Below, one piece after another: positions 17,667 to 26,329 of a stretch of 64,000 bases of DNA; position 1 is the stretch's first letter, and each line of letters opens with the position of its first letter. Location: the NCBI GenBank assembly GCA_023254175.1, contig JALQYJ010000111.1, positions 26,165-90,164 on the forward strand, written 5' to 3'. Source of the stretch: Runella sp. (GTDB lineage Bacteria; Bacteroidota; Bacteroidia; Cytophagales; Spirosomataceae). The translations under genes and the position numbers were made by a program. The notes under the pieces were generated by a model. It worked only from the letters and a program-made list of their open reading frames with translations. It had not been told where the DNA came from and did no database searches.

Positions 17667-19850
17667 TTATTTAGTACTGCCGCTGATGACGCCTAAGTAA
17701 CGTCCTGCCCAATAGGGTAGGAGCCAAATGTCGCCTGCACTCATTTCGGCACCGCCTCCACCGTTGATGTCCAGCGTAAACCGAGTATTATTGTGACGTA
17801 GAATTCCCAATTCGTCGGGAGGAAGCACTTCTTTGGTAGATTGTTCGATGAAGTTGGCGGGTAAGCGTTCAATATCTTTCCGATGGCTATTTTTAACCGT
17901 CCATTCAATCATATCGAGGGGGTATTCTTGCAAATACCAAACGGCTTCTTCCAAATCACAATCCTGAATTCCTGTCATGGCGGTCAAAATATTCCAAAGT
18001 CCGTCTTTTTCGGGTCGTTCAAATTGCCAATGGTCTACGATTGCCTTTTTGAAATTGGTTTTGAGGGTGTCATTGAAAGCGTAACGATACAACCCCCAGT
18101 AACCCATGTAGTACATTTCGTCGTCGGAGTGATTCCAGTCGCCCGAAAGGTGCTTACTCCAATCACTGGCATTAGTAGGCGCCTGGCCAATGATTTTCAT
18201 GGGGCGCATCAGGTTTTCGTAGTACCCATGCTTGGTCATCAATTCAAATGCTTTCTTCTTATATTTTTCTTTTTTGGTAAAATGATAGGCCGTTTGAAGC
18301 ATCGCTACGATGTTGGACGAGTTGAGTTTACGGTCGCCGACGTTGATAGGAAATGAGTTTACGTATGATGGGTTCCATTTTCCCCAAAGTGTAGGCTTCC
18401 CGTCCCAGTCGATGAGGTACATGTCGTTGGTAATCACGTGGTTCATGAGTGTGTCAATTAGCGTGATGGCGCGCGATTTTAGATTTTTGTCATCGACTAA
18501 TTCGGCCATTGCCCCAAAGGCAAAAATATGCCCAATGGCTTCGTCGCTACTCGTGGTCGATTTCCAGTCCCACTCGGGGTCATCGGCCCGGCGCCATGCT
18601 TTATCGTCGTACTTATAGCCACGTCGTTCAAACGAACGTGACGGAAACCCAGGAATTTTATTGATGTCGTACAAGCGTTCCATGGCTTCGAGCGATTCGC
18701 GGCAGTTTTGTAGCGCTTGTGCGTCTTTGGTCACGGCGTAGCGAAACACCTGCCCACTAAGGTACATCGAAGTCCAAAGGCCATCATTGTCAGAGTCTTC
18801 CATGGAACCTGTGGCTAAATCGCCGTTTTTCATGTAGGCCAAAGTAGCGTTGAAACCGTTGCGGATGTGGCGTGTACGAACCTGCTTTTCAAAAAACATT
18901 GCCTTTTGTTGCAAAGTCATTTTGGTAAAAACAATCTTTGATAACCCTTTGTCGGTCAGAATCAAGACTGAACCTTCGTCGCCTTTGGCGATGTGAACGA
19001 CGTTGTCAGATGGAAGCCAGCGTTCGGAAGCGTAGTAATCAACTTTGCCATTATTTTTTTTGACAAAAGCACCTTTAGTTGAACCCAGCCAAAGCTGATT
19101 TTCAATGACAGCAACGGCAGTGATTTCGGTCCAAGGTAACTTTTGTTGAAGTGGAGTGACTATTCTACCCATTTGGTCAACTTCGAGGTAGCCATTTGAG
19201 GTGCCAAGCACCCATCTGTCGTTCCATAAGTCGAAGCTAGTAAGGTTGTTTTGAGAGAATAGCTTTTGAAGTTGTTGTCCCGCAAACGAGTACAAGGCGT
19301 TTCTGGTCAATATGTAGAAAACTCCTGATTTTACATTGGCTTTAATGTCAAGAATATCCCCTAGTGTTTCTTCCCAAACCAACCCGTTTTGAGTTAAATA
19401 TTGGAGTTTTGAACCGTTTGAAATCAGAAAGTCGAAGTTTTTTCCTCCTGCCAACAACCGTGCATCGGGTAGGCTGTGTTTTAAAAAAAGTTTGCCTGCC
19501 CAAGCGTCGCTTAAAACGGTTTTGTCATCAAGCAGCACAAATTGTTGTTGGTACAGGGTAAGGTTAGCAATTTTTTTGTCGGCAATAGGGCGATAAGCTC
19601 GGTCTTTTATAAGGTTTCCTGGGTATAGAAATTGACCTCCATGTGGTTGATATAATCCTGATTTCGTGCCTATTTTAATGATTCCGTTGCGGTCACAGAA
19701 TACGTTTGACGGCTCTACTTTATCGTTGAATAGATATTTAATTGCGTACTCTTGTTTAAAAAGGGTGTCTTTATGGAGTGGTTGTTTGGGTTTTTGAGCC
19801 CAAAGTAAGAAGGAAGAAAAACAAAGGCAAAGAAAAAAAGAAACTCTCAT
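17667..19850 (-). CDS. Secreted two-domain protein: sensor-type beta-propeller + alpha-helical toroid (copy 1)
   Basis: The protein has 727 residues, with a signal peptide to about residue 19 (FLLWAQ). The propeller runs about 35-310, with the clearest blade NQLWLGSTKGAF at 251-262. The helical domain runs about 315-690, carrying SDNDGLWTSMY (353-363), STTSSDEAIGH (431-441), DWDGKPTLWGKWNP (481-494), SSNIVAMLQTAYHF and DWNHSDDEMYYMGYW (571-585). The same motifs occur in the same order in the downstream neighbour, so the pair arose by tandem duplication. The acidic and aromatic conserved residues would suit a sugar-binding or catalytic cleft, but no function is assigned. As the first gene of the minus-strand cluster it should follow the promoter in 19851-20130. 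Confidence 0.7.
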   Translation of the reverse strand: MRVSFFLCLCFSSFLLWAQKPKQPLHKDTLFKQEYAIKYLFNDKVEPSNVFCDRNGIIKIGTKSGLYQPHGGQFLYPGNLIKDRAYRPIADKKIANLTLYQQQFVLLDDKTVLSDAWAGKLFLKHSLPDARLLAGGKNFDFLISNGSKLQYLTQNGLVWEETLGDILDIKANVKSGVFYILTRNALYSFAGQQLQKLFSQNNLTSFDLWNDRWVLGTSNGYLEVDQMGRIVTPLQQKLPWTEITAVAVIENQLWLGSTKGAFVKKNNGKVDYYASERWLPSDNVVHIAKGDEGSVLILTDKGLSKIVFTKMTLQQKAMFFEKQVRTRHIRNGFNATLAYMKNGDLATGSMEDSDNDGLWTSMYLSGQVFRYAVTKDAQALQNCRESLEAMERLYDINKIPGFPSRSFERRGYKYDDKAWRRADDPEWDWKSTTSSDEAIGHIFAFGAMAELVDDKNLKSRAITLIDTLMNHVITNDMYLIDWDGKPTLWGKWNPSYVNSFPINVGDRKLNSSNIVAMLQTAYHFTKKEKYKKKAFELMTKHGYYENLMRPMKIIGQAPTNASDWSKHLSGDWNHSDDEMYYMGYWGLYRYAFNDTLKTNFKKAIVDHWQFERPEKDGLWNILTAMTGIQDCDLEEAVWYLQEYPLDMIEWTVKNSHRKDIERLPANFIEQSTKEVLPPDELGILRHNNTRFTLDINGGGGAEMSAGDIWLLPYWAGRYLGVISGSTK

Positions 19851-19960
19851 AATAATACTATATCAATAATTATGTGAATGGATGCTATTAGTACGGCAAT
19901 TGTAAAATGGAAGGCTATTTGGTAGATGAAAAAGGTAAAAATTGTAGATAACGCTTTTTT

Positions 19961-20013
19961 GACAGCGTCCATCTTTTTACCAATTATACATAGATAAAAA
20001 GATGGACGCTGTC
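19961..20013. repeat. Perfect 19-bp inverted repeat
   Basis: GACAGCGTCCATCTTTTTA at 19961-19979 and its exact complement at 19995-20013 are separated by 15 bases. No T-run follows either arm, so it is not a typical terminator. It could be the scar of a mobile element end, a cruciform-forming site, or a regulatory hairpin in the leader of the small frame at 20002, whose first four codons lie in the right arm. Confidence 0.7.
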
Positions 20014-20124
20014 GCTGATTTGCTTATGAAAGGTCACAAGGCGAAAGAAATTGCTCGAATGATTGTGACTATCTATTGTACGGGGGCTACTTTAACGTTT
20101 TGGCTAAAAATAATGATGAAATAA
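20002..20124 (+). pseudogene. 40-codon fragment resembling the start of a helix-turn-helix protein
   Basis: From ATG 20002 the frame reads MDAVADLLMKGHKAKEIARM and continues for 20 more residues to a TAA stop at 20122-20124. The first 21 residues look like the opening helices of a transposase- or regulator-type helix-turn-helix (LLMKGHKAKEIARMI), after which the sequence no longer resembles one. I read it as a decayed remnant rather than a working gene. No ribosome-binding site is visible because its upstream region is the hairpin arm. Confidence 0.3.
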
Positions 20125-20130
20125 AATACT

Positions 20131-22593
20131 CTATGGCGCTTTCACTACGTCGGTGGGAGTAAACTGCCACTTGTTATCGAAAAAACCCGCCATTTTTACG
20201 CCTTTGGTTCCTTCTTTGAGCATAGAAGTACTAAAAATAAAGTAGTCAGGAAAGCCGCTACCTCCCGTAAAATATTGATTTGCTTCAGTGGCCATCATTC
20301 CAGCCAGGCCCGTCCCTGTGACGGCTGCCACAGAGGCCAAGGGGCTATCTGGACGAGGATAAATAAAATACCCACCGAGGTCGTTTCCCGATAGGGTTTC
20401 GTTTCCTATTTTTATAGTACCCTTTTGCACTTGAATTGGACATTGGCCTAAGACCAAATTCCAAGCGCTGTTGGTAGTGGCATTTCCAAAAATGATGACG
20501 CCTCGGTCGGCATAGTCTGCCAATGAAAACTCCCTGTCAGGAATGACATCTACGGCACCATTGCCACGGTAGTACCATGTTTCGGCGTCATAACGAGCTT
20601 TGTTATAGGCCCATTCGTTTTCATCTTTATTGCCCAAAGTGCCGTAAACAAAAACCATTCGATGATTGAAAGCCGTTTTGAATGTTCCGTTTCGGTGCGC
20701 CCCTTTTTCTTTAATTGACGGTTTTTCGACGGCTTCCCACTGGTCTTTTTTTCTAAAATACAAAGATTGACCATCTAAGCGGAATATTCCTGAAATGTCC
20801 TGATTGTCAATTTTAATTTTGAACGATTCATTAGCCGGAAAAGCAGAAGGGTGCACTGTGAGTGTCTGAACGTTGTCGGTAGTAATAGTCAATGCCTTTT
20901 CGTTGGGGATACGTCTTGCTTGAATGCGGCTGTATTGCAATGGGAGAATCTGTTGTTCAATTCCAATCCAATGATAATGTGATGAAATAGCAGGGTTGGC
21001 AGTAGTAAAATCTAGAACATCGGTATCTTCGGCTTTTTTAGAACGATGCCATTTGAAAAAATCAAAAAGTGGCGCCCAATCCACGCTATGGTCGCCGTAC
21101 CAATGCGAGCCATTGGGGTATTCATAGTAAGAAAAGTCGTTGTGAAAAGCCCCTAGGGTATTACGCATGGTACGGGCATATTCCACCGAAACGGTGCGGT
21201 CGGCATCGCCGTGTAAGATGTAGATACCACTGGCTTTGTAATTTTGGGCCAACGCCATCACATTGCTTGGATTACTAGCTCTCAGTAGTAATTGTTCGAC
21301 GGGGTTGGTGCTATTTTCTGGAATTTTGCCATCGGCCGATCCGTAGCCCATCAAAGTTGGATAGCCAGCACAAGGGGCAATACCCGCCCATTTTCCTGGG
21401 AAGGTAGCGCCCAGATACCATGTTCCGTGCCCACCCATAGAGTGTCCTGTCAAGTAAATTTTTTGGGGATGGGGTTGGAATTTTTTCTCGGCAATGTCCA
21501 ATACTTCCAGTGCATCTAAGCGTCCCCAGTCTTCCCAATTAAATCCACGCGGACGGCGGTTGGTAGGTGCTACCAGTGTTCCCCAATCTTTCGGTTTATA
21601 GGCACGCGCTTGCCCAATGGCCTCCACGCCGGCGCCGTGTACAGAAAGAAATAAAGCTGAAGTATCTTTTTTATCGCTTTTTTGGGGGGCTACGCCAAAA
21701 TATTGAATGCTTCCATCAATGCTACTAACGAACGTTTGACTGTAATGTTCTTTGTTAGAAACGGCTTGTAAAGTGAGAGATTTAGTATCGATTATGTTTC
21801 CATTTTGGAGTAAGTAAATCTCACAAACGACGTCTCCACGCTGAGTTACAGCGCTGGCATCTATTTTAAAACCTACCTTGCGAGAATTGAGGGACGTAAT
21901 GTTTGGGAGATCAGTAGTGATTTCTTTTCCTTGTACCAATGTTTTGATTTTTAGCCCTATAGCTGATTTTTCAGTGGCATTGAAAAGAACAACTCCTCCC
22001 CAAATTGGTTCAGTAGATTCTCCTAAGACTACGTGGGGAAGGGTGATGTCTGGAAGGCTCAGAGAAATGGGTCTTTCTGGAAAAACTAATCGTGCTGAAA
22101 TGCCTTGAAAACGACCTCCCATACCGACACGCACAATCAATTCGTTAAGCCCTTTTTTTATTTTTACGGGGCTGTACATGTATTCGTAGCGATTGGCGTC
22201 TCCACCGCGCGGAATACCGTTGAAATATAGTCCTGCGTGACCTGCTACGTTGAGAAGTGCAACTGTTTCTTTGGGTGATTGGTACGTTAAATACACATAG
22301 CCATTAGAGAGGGAAGCATGACGAAAGCGCTTGGTGGTATCGGCTATTATTTTTTGCCATTTAAGTTCTTGGCCTTTATCGTTGGTAAGTAAAATTGTCC
22401 CTTCAATGGGTTTAACAAAGGTTTTTTGTATCAATTGATAAGTAAGCTGGTCGGTATAAATGGCTTCGCGACCGTATTGATGACAAGGGCCAACTACTAA
22501 GCCTTCAGTAAAAGTATGCGTAGTTTGGGCATAATTAGGGGTAAGAAAAAGAAAATAAAGTGTTGAAATAATAAAGTAAAAACAAGTTTTCAT
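20131..22593 (-). CDS. Secreted alpha/beta hydrolase / esterase (prolyl-oligopeptidase type)
   Basis: I start at ATG 22593-22591 (820 residues), which places a signal peptide (MKTCFYFIISTLYFLFLTP-NYAQ) at the N terminus; a longer frame would add 19 residues before it. An N-terminal beta-rich accessory region (about 25-290) is followed by the hydrolase domain. The nucleophile is Ser385 in GHSMGGHG, with Asp in LHGDADRTVSVE and His in YPNGSHWYGDH. The C-terminal third (about 540-820) is another accessory domain. The layout resembles secreted carboxylesterases of the peptidase S9 or PHB-depolymerase type in Bacteroidota. The substrate is unknown, although polysaccharide ester removal is plausible. 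It is divergent from the cold-shock gene. Confidence 0.78.
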   Translation of the reverse strand: MKTCFYFIISTLYFLFLTPNYAQTTHTFTEGLVVGPCHQYGREAIYTDQLTYQLIQKTFVKPIEGTILLTNDKGQELKWQKIIADTTKRFRHASLSNGYVYLTYQSPKETVALLNVAGHAGLYFNGIPRGGDANRYEYMYSPVKIKKGLNELIVRVGMGGRFQGISARLVFPERPISLSLPDITLPHVVLGESTEPIWGGVVLFNATEKSAIGLKIKTLVQGKEITTDLPNITSLNSRKVGFKIDASAVTQRGDVVCEIYLLQNGNIIDTKSLTLQAVSNKEHYSQTFVSSIDGSIQYFGVAPQKSDKKDTSALFLSVHGAGVEAIGQARAYKPKDWGTLVAPTNRRPRGFNWEDWGRLDALEVLDIAEKKFQPHPQKIYLTGHSMGGHGTWYLGATFPGKWAGIAPCAGYPTLMGYGSADGKIPENSTNPVEQLLLRASNPSNVMALAQNYKASGIYILHGDADRTVSVEYARTMRNTLGAFHNDFSYYEYPNGSHWYGDHSVDWAPLFDFFKWHRSKKAEDTDVLDFTTANPAISSHYHWIGIEQQILPLQYSRIQARRIPNEKALTITTDNVQTLTVHPSAFPANESFKIKIDNQDISGIFRLDGQSLYFRKKDQWEAVEKPSIKEKGAHRNGTFKTAFNHRMVFVYGTLGNKDENEWAYNKARYDAETWYYRGNGAVDVIPDREFSLADYADRGVIIFGNATTNSAWNLVLGQCPIQVQKGTIKIGNETLSGNDLGGYFIYPRPDSPLASVAAVTGTGLAGMMATEANQYFTGGSGFPDYFIFSTSMLKEGTKGVKMAGFFDNKWQFTPTDVVKAP

Positions 22594-22636
22594 TGTATAA
22601 TGGGATAGTTTATTTTTTAAATATAAACAAAATAAA

Positions 22637-22668
22637 TTAGGTATATTCATTTTATCTACTTACCTTTG
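22637..22668 (+). promoter_or_regulatory. Candidate promoter of the cold-shock gene
   Basis: TACCTTTG (22661-22668) matches TAnnTTTG exactly, with TTAG 20 bases upstream. Transcription would start near 22675, leaving a short leader before ATG 22695. Confidence 0.5.
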
Positions 22669-22694
22669 AGAATCAATACTTTAAAGATAATACA

Positions 22695-22886
22695 ATGCAA
22701 GAAGGAACAGTAAAATTTTTTAATGACACCAAAGGATTTGGTTTTATCACTCCAGCCAATGGTGGTGCAGACATTTTTGTACACGTATCGGGTCTTACAG
22801 AAGACATTCGTGAAAATGACAATGTGTCTTTTGAGGTGGCAAATGGTAAGAAGGGGTTGAATGCAGTTAACGTGAAAGTTATCTAA
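22695..22886 (+). CDS. Cold-shock domain protein (CspA family)
   Basis: The 63-residue protein is one cold-shock OB-fold. RNP1 is KGFGFITP (residues 13-20) and RNP2 is DIFVHVSG (26-33); the opening MQEGTVKFFNDTKGFGFI is characteristic. These proteins bind single-stranded RNA or DNA and act as RNA chaperones. The short leader lacks the long 5' region of cold-inducible E. coli cspA, so it may be constitutive or growth-phase controlled. A very strong terminator follows at 22906-22951. Confidence 0.95.
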   Translation: MQEGTVKFFNDTKGFGFITPANGGADIFVHVSGLTEDIRENDNVSFEVANGKKGLNAVNVKVI

Positions 22887-22905
22887 TTTTAACTACATAA
22901 ATCAC

Positions 22906-22951
22906 AAAAAAATAGGGTCGTCACTTACAAAGTGACGACCCTATTTTTTTG
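22906..22951. terminator. Strong bidirectional terminator
   Basis: A 16-bp perfect stem (AATAGGGTCGTCACTT and complement, loop ACA) flanked by A7 and T7 lies between the convergent cold-shock and ZIP genes. Confidence 0.93.
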
Positions 22952-22959
22952 TGGATACC

Positions 22960-23784
22960 TTACCCCAGCGCAACATCTAATATCATCATAACAACAAAAC
23001 CGAAGATGAAACCAAGTACCGATAAATCGGTATATTTGTCGCGCTGGGTTTCGGGAATAACTTCTTCCACAACTACGTACATCATAGCTCCTGCTGCAAA
23101 AGCCAAGGCAAAAGGAAGTACAGGTTGTAGGTAAATCACGGCAATGGCCCCTAATACGCCAGCGATAGGTTCAACTATAGCAGAAAGTTGTCCAAACCAA
23201 AAACTTCTCCATCGGCTAACACCATGACGTCGTAGAGGCATAGCAACGGCAAAACCTTCAGGGAAATTTTGAATTCCAATTCCAATAGCAAGGGTGATGG
23301 CGGCAGATAGTAAATGGTCTCCACCACTGATGGTTGCTGCGCCAAACAACACCCCAACGGCCAATCCTTCGGGGATGTTATGCAGAGTGATTGCTAATAC
23401 TAATAAGGTGCTTTTATGCCACTGTGTTTTCATTCCTTCACTTTCATTTTCACCAAAATTGATGTGAAGGTGAGGGGTAAATTTGTCAAGGAAATAGATG
23501 AATAATGAACCTAACACAAAGCCAACGGCAGCGGGCATCCATGGAGCATTGGGAAAGAGTTTCTCAGATTGCTCAATACTTGGAGCCAATAAAGACCAAA
23601 AACTAGCGGCCACCATAACTCCACCCGTAAAACCCAACATGGCGTCGAGCACACTTCGGTGCATGGTTTTGAAGAAAAAGACCAATGACGCGCCAAGGGC
23701 AGTAACAAACCACGTAAAAGTAGTGGCAATCAATGCAGCATAAACGGGGCCTATTTCACGTAAAAATTGTTCTAACTGTTGCAT
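22960..23784 (-). CDS. ZIP family divalent metal transporter
   Basis: The 274-residue membrane protein has about eight hydrophobic helices. The metal-site signatures of the ZIP family are clear: TLHNIPEGLAVG in TM4 and GIQNFPEGFAVA in TM5, giving His/Asn/Glu ligands. A loop with PHLHINFGENESEG precedes TM4. It is similar to ZupT/GufA-type importers of zinc and possibly iron or manganese. It is 24 bases downstream of the sulfatase gene on the same strand and may be co-transcribed with it, although a functional link is not obvious (sulfatases use calcium). Confidence 0.92.
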   Translation of the reverse strand: MQQLEQFLREIGPVYAALIATTFTWFVTALGASLVFFFKTMHRSVLDAMLGFTGGVMVAASFWSLLAPSIEQSEKLFPNAPWMPAAVGFVLGSLFIYFLDKFTPHLHINFGENESEGMKTQWHKSTLLVLAITLHNIPEGLAVGVLFGAATISGGDHLLSAAITLAIGIGIQNFPEGFAVAMPLRRHGVSRWRSFWFGQLSAIVEPIAGVLGAIAVIYLQPVLPFALAFAAGAMMYVVVEEVIPETQRDKYTDLSVLGFIFGFVVMMILDVALG

Positions 23785-23808
23785 AAAGGTTGGAGGGCTA
23801 ACGTAAAA

Positions 23809-25386
23809 TTAATCTCCCTTGGTGGCAGCACCTACCTTGACGGTCCAGTCGTTGTACAGTTTTTTTAATTCTTGTACTTTAGTAAGGTGGGTAGTGGCTA
23901 GGTCGTGGAGTTCCGAACGGTCGTTTTCTAAATCGTACAACTCCCATTTTTTGGTGTCTTTTGACCAAACCAGCTTCCATTGTCCTTGCCGAATGGCTCG
24001 ACAGTCAAAGTGTTCCCACGCCAAATAAGGGTGAGGGGTACGGGTTTTTCCTTGTAAAATAGGGACTAAACTTTTTCCTTCCAAAGGCTTGATGGAATTT
24101 TGCTGGTAAGTTGGGGGGTAAGGTGCTTTAGCTAGTTCTAAACAAGTGGGCATAATGTCCATAATATGACCTACTTGCTGGGTCTGAAACGATTTCTTGA
24201 CGAGTGCAGGATAATGTACAATCATGGGAGTAGCGATGCCCCCTTCGTGTGTAAATTGTTTATACAATCTAAAAGGAGTATTACCCAAGGCGGCCCATTC
24301 TTTGCTGTAAGTTGTGTAAGAGCCTTTTTCACCTGCTTTTTTGGTCAACGATTCGGCATAGGCTTTTTCGCCGAGGTCGCGCTGGGCACGGTCGTTGAGT
24401 ACTTCAGAACAGGCTCCGTTGTCAGATAAAAAAACAATGATGGTATTTTCCCACTGACCCGTGGCTTTGAGTTTATCCATTATTTTTCCAATACCTGCAT
24501 CCATGCGGCTTACCATAGCGGCATAAGCCGCCATTTTTAAATCCCAGTCATCTTTGTTATTTACAGTGGCCCAATCAGGTAGGTCAGCTTCTTTGGGTGA
24601 AAGTTGGTACTTTTTTGGAAACAAGCCTAATTGGTTTTGTTTTTTTAAACGTTCGGCACGGAGGTAATCCCAGCCTTTGAGATAGCTGCCTCGGTAGTGA
24701 GCGATGTCTTCTTCAGGAGCATGAAGGGGCCAATGAGGCGCTGTGTAAGCGACGTACAGAAAGAATGGTTGATTTGAACCTTGATTTTGGTCAATATAAC
24801 CAATGGCTTTGTCCGAAATTGCGTCGGTCAGATAAAACTTTTCGGGAATTTTGTACGGTTCGTTGTCTTCGAGTAAAATACGCCCTGGGAGTAATTCGTA
24901 GTAACTGGTAGCACCGCTAATAAGTCCAAAATAGTGGTCAAAACCACGCTGCAAAGGCCAATCGGGACGCTCTTCTCCGACGTGCCATTTCCCTGACATA
25001 TAGGTTTGATAACCTGTTGATTTTAGTACTTCGGCTATGGTTACGGTTTGTTTACTTAGCCAACCTTGCGTGGGGGTTTCTTTGGTGCGGTTCTTGACTT
25101 TGGTCACAACCATCGTACCCATACCTGCTTGGTGTGGGTACATGCCCGTCAACAACGACGCACGGCTTGGACAGCAGCGAGCGGCGTTGTAAAATTGGGT
25201 GAACTTTACACCTTTAGAGGCAAGTTTGTCAAGGTTTGGGGTTTTGATTTCGGCCCCATAGCAGCCAATATCACTAAAGCCGAGGTCGTCGGCCATGATG
25301 ATGACAAAATTGGGGCGGGTAGGTGTTTTTTGACCCCAAGAGACACCAATTACTAGAATCAAAGCCGATAAAATAAGCTTTTTCAT
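23809..25386 (-). CDS. Sulfatase (arylsulfatase type), secreted
   Basis: The 525-residue protein has a signal peptide (MKKLILSALILVIGVSWGQ). The active-site signature C-C-P-S-R at 71-75 fits C-x-P-S-R, so Cys71 would be converted to formylglycine by a maturase. MADDLGFSDIGCYG (31-44) holds the metal-binding Asp pair, and the second motif is SGKWHVGEE. It is a type I S1 sulfatase of the arylsulfatase A-like branch, removing sulfate esters from sugars or aromatics in the periplasm. The substrate is unknown. The gene begins one base after the SMP-30 gene stops, so the two are translationally close and surely co-transcribed. Confidence 0.92.
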   Translation of the reverse strand: MKKLILSALILVIGVSWGQKTPTRPNFVIIMADDLGFSDIGCYGAEIKTPNLDKLASKGVKFTQFYNAARCCPSRASLLTGMYPHQAGMGTMVVTKVKNRTKETPTQGWLSKQTVTIAEVLKSTGYQTYMSGKWHVGEERPDWPLQRGFDHYFGLISGATSYYELLPGRILLEDNEPYKIPEKFYLTDAISDKAIGYIDQNQGSNQPFFLYVAYTAPHWPLHAPEEDIAHYRGSYLKGWDYLRAERLKKQNQLGLFPKKYQLSPKEADLPDWATVNNKDDWDLKMAAYAAMVSRMDAGIGKIMDKLKATGQWENTIIVFLSDNGACSEVLNDRAQRDLGEKAYAESLTKKAGEKGSYTTYSKEWAALGNTPFRLYKQFTHEGGIATPMIVHYPALVKKSFQTQQVGHIMDIMPTCLELAKAPYPPTYQQNSIKPLEGKSLVPILQGKTRTPHPYLAWEHFDCRAIRQGQWKLVWSKDTKKWELYDLENDRSELHDLATTHLTKVQELKKLYNDWTVKVGAATKGD

Positions 25387-25387
25387 A

Positions 25388-26281
25388 TTATTCTACTCCT
25401 TTGACTTGCATTTTGAGCGTATAAATCGATTCCGAAGCGGTTACAAAGAGTACATCGCGGTTTTTACCCCCAAAACAAACGTTGCCGACCCAGCCTGATG
25501 GAATCGGAATAGTACCTAGTTTTTTTCCAGTAGGGTCATAAACGGTCACGCCACGTCCTGTAATGTATAAATTCCCTTGATTGTCGAGCGTAATTCCATC
25601 CGAGCCTTGGGCCACAAATAGTTGACGATTGGTCAGCGTTCCGTCTTTGCTGATGTCGTATTTGTAGGTTTTTTGGTCACGGATATCGGCTACAAAAAGG
25701 TGTTTTCCGTCGGGCGTTCCTACAATACCGTTGGGTTGTTTAAGGTTGTCATCCACCAAGACGGGTGTTTTTGCTCCTTTGGCCAAAAAATACACGCTTT
25801 GTTTTTCTTGTTCGGGCTTTTTATGTTCCCAATAGTCGCGCGGATAAAAGGGGTCGGTAAAATAAATTCCTCCTTTGGGGGTAATCCAGAGGTCGTTGGG
25901 GCCATTGAGTTTTTTACCCTGATAACTCGAAAAAAGAACAGTTACTTCGCCTTTGGGAGAGATTTGCCACATCTCGTTTTTTTCATCGGCACAGGAAATG
26001 ATGTTGCCTTTTTTGTCAAAAAACAAGCCGTTAGAACGCCCCGTTTTTTCTAGGTAGAGACTCAAATTTCCTTCAGTATCGTATTTCCATATTTTATCAT
26101 TAGGCTGGTCGGTAAAGAAAATATCCCCTTTTTTGTCAACAGCAGGGCCTTCGGTAAACTTAAATTGCCTGGAAACTTGCTGAAGCGTTGCCCCAGGTGC
26201 TATCAGTTGATTGACTTCTTCTTGGCTATGGCTTACCAACGGTAAAAAGGCAAAGGCTAGAATTGCGACGGTATTTTTCAT
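25388..26281 (-). CDS. SMP-30/gluconolactonase/LRE family protein, secreted
   Basis: The 297-residue protein has a signal peptide (MKNTVAILAFAFLPLVSHSQ) and a six-bladed propeller of the SMP-30 type: EGPAVDKKGDIFFTDQPNDKIW, SNGLFFDKKGNIISCAD, NGPNDLWITPKGGIYFTDP, QPNGIVGTPDGKHLFVAD and SDGITLDNQGNLYITG. The conserved Glu, Asn and Asp residues of these repeats bind a divalent metal in gluconolactonases, which hydrolyse sugar lactones. It is in a row with the CaiB-type gene upstream (48-base gap) and the sulfatase downstream (1-base gap). Confidence 0.9.
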   Translation of the reverse strand: MKNTVAILAFAFLPLVSHSQEEVNQLIAPGATLQQVSRQFKFTEGPAVDKKGDIFFTDQPNDKIWKYDTEGNLSLYLEKTGRSNGLFFDKKGNIISCADEKNEMWQISPKGEVTVLFSSYQGKKLNGPNDLWITPKGGIYFTDPFYPRDYWEHKKPEQEKQSVYFLAKGAKTPVLVDDNLKQPNGIVGTPDGKHLFVADIRDQKTYKYDISKDGTLTNRQLFVAQGSDGITLDNQGNLYITGRGVTVYDPTGKKLGTIPIPSGWVGNVCFGGKNRDVLFVTASESIYTLKMQVKGVE

Positions 26282-26329
26282 TCGAAATAGTTTATTTGGC
26301 CTAATAAGGAGGCCACAGGTGAAAATCTA

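Larger units (their letters stand above)
19851..20130. other. Intergenic region with a long hairpin and a small orphan reading frame
   Basis: This holds the presumed promoter of the 19850 cluster, a 19-bp perfect inverted repeat (19961-20013) and the 40-codon reading frame at 20002-20124. No other gene is seen. Confidence 0.5.
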
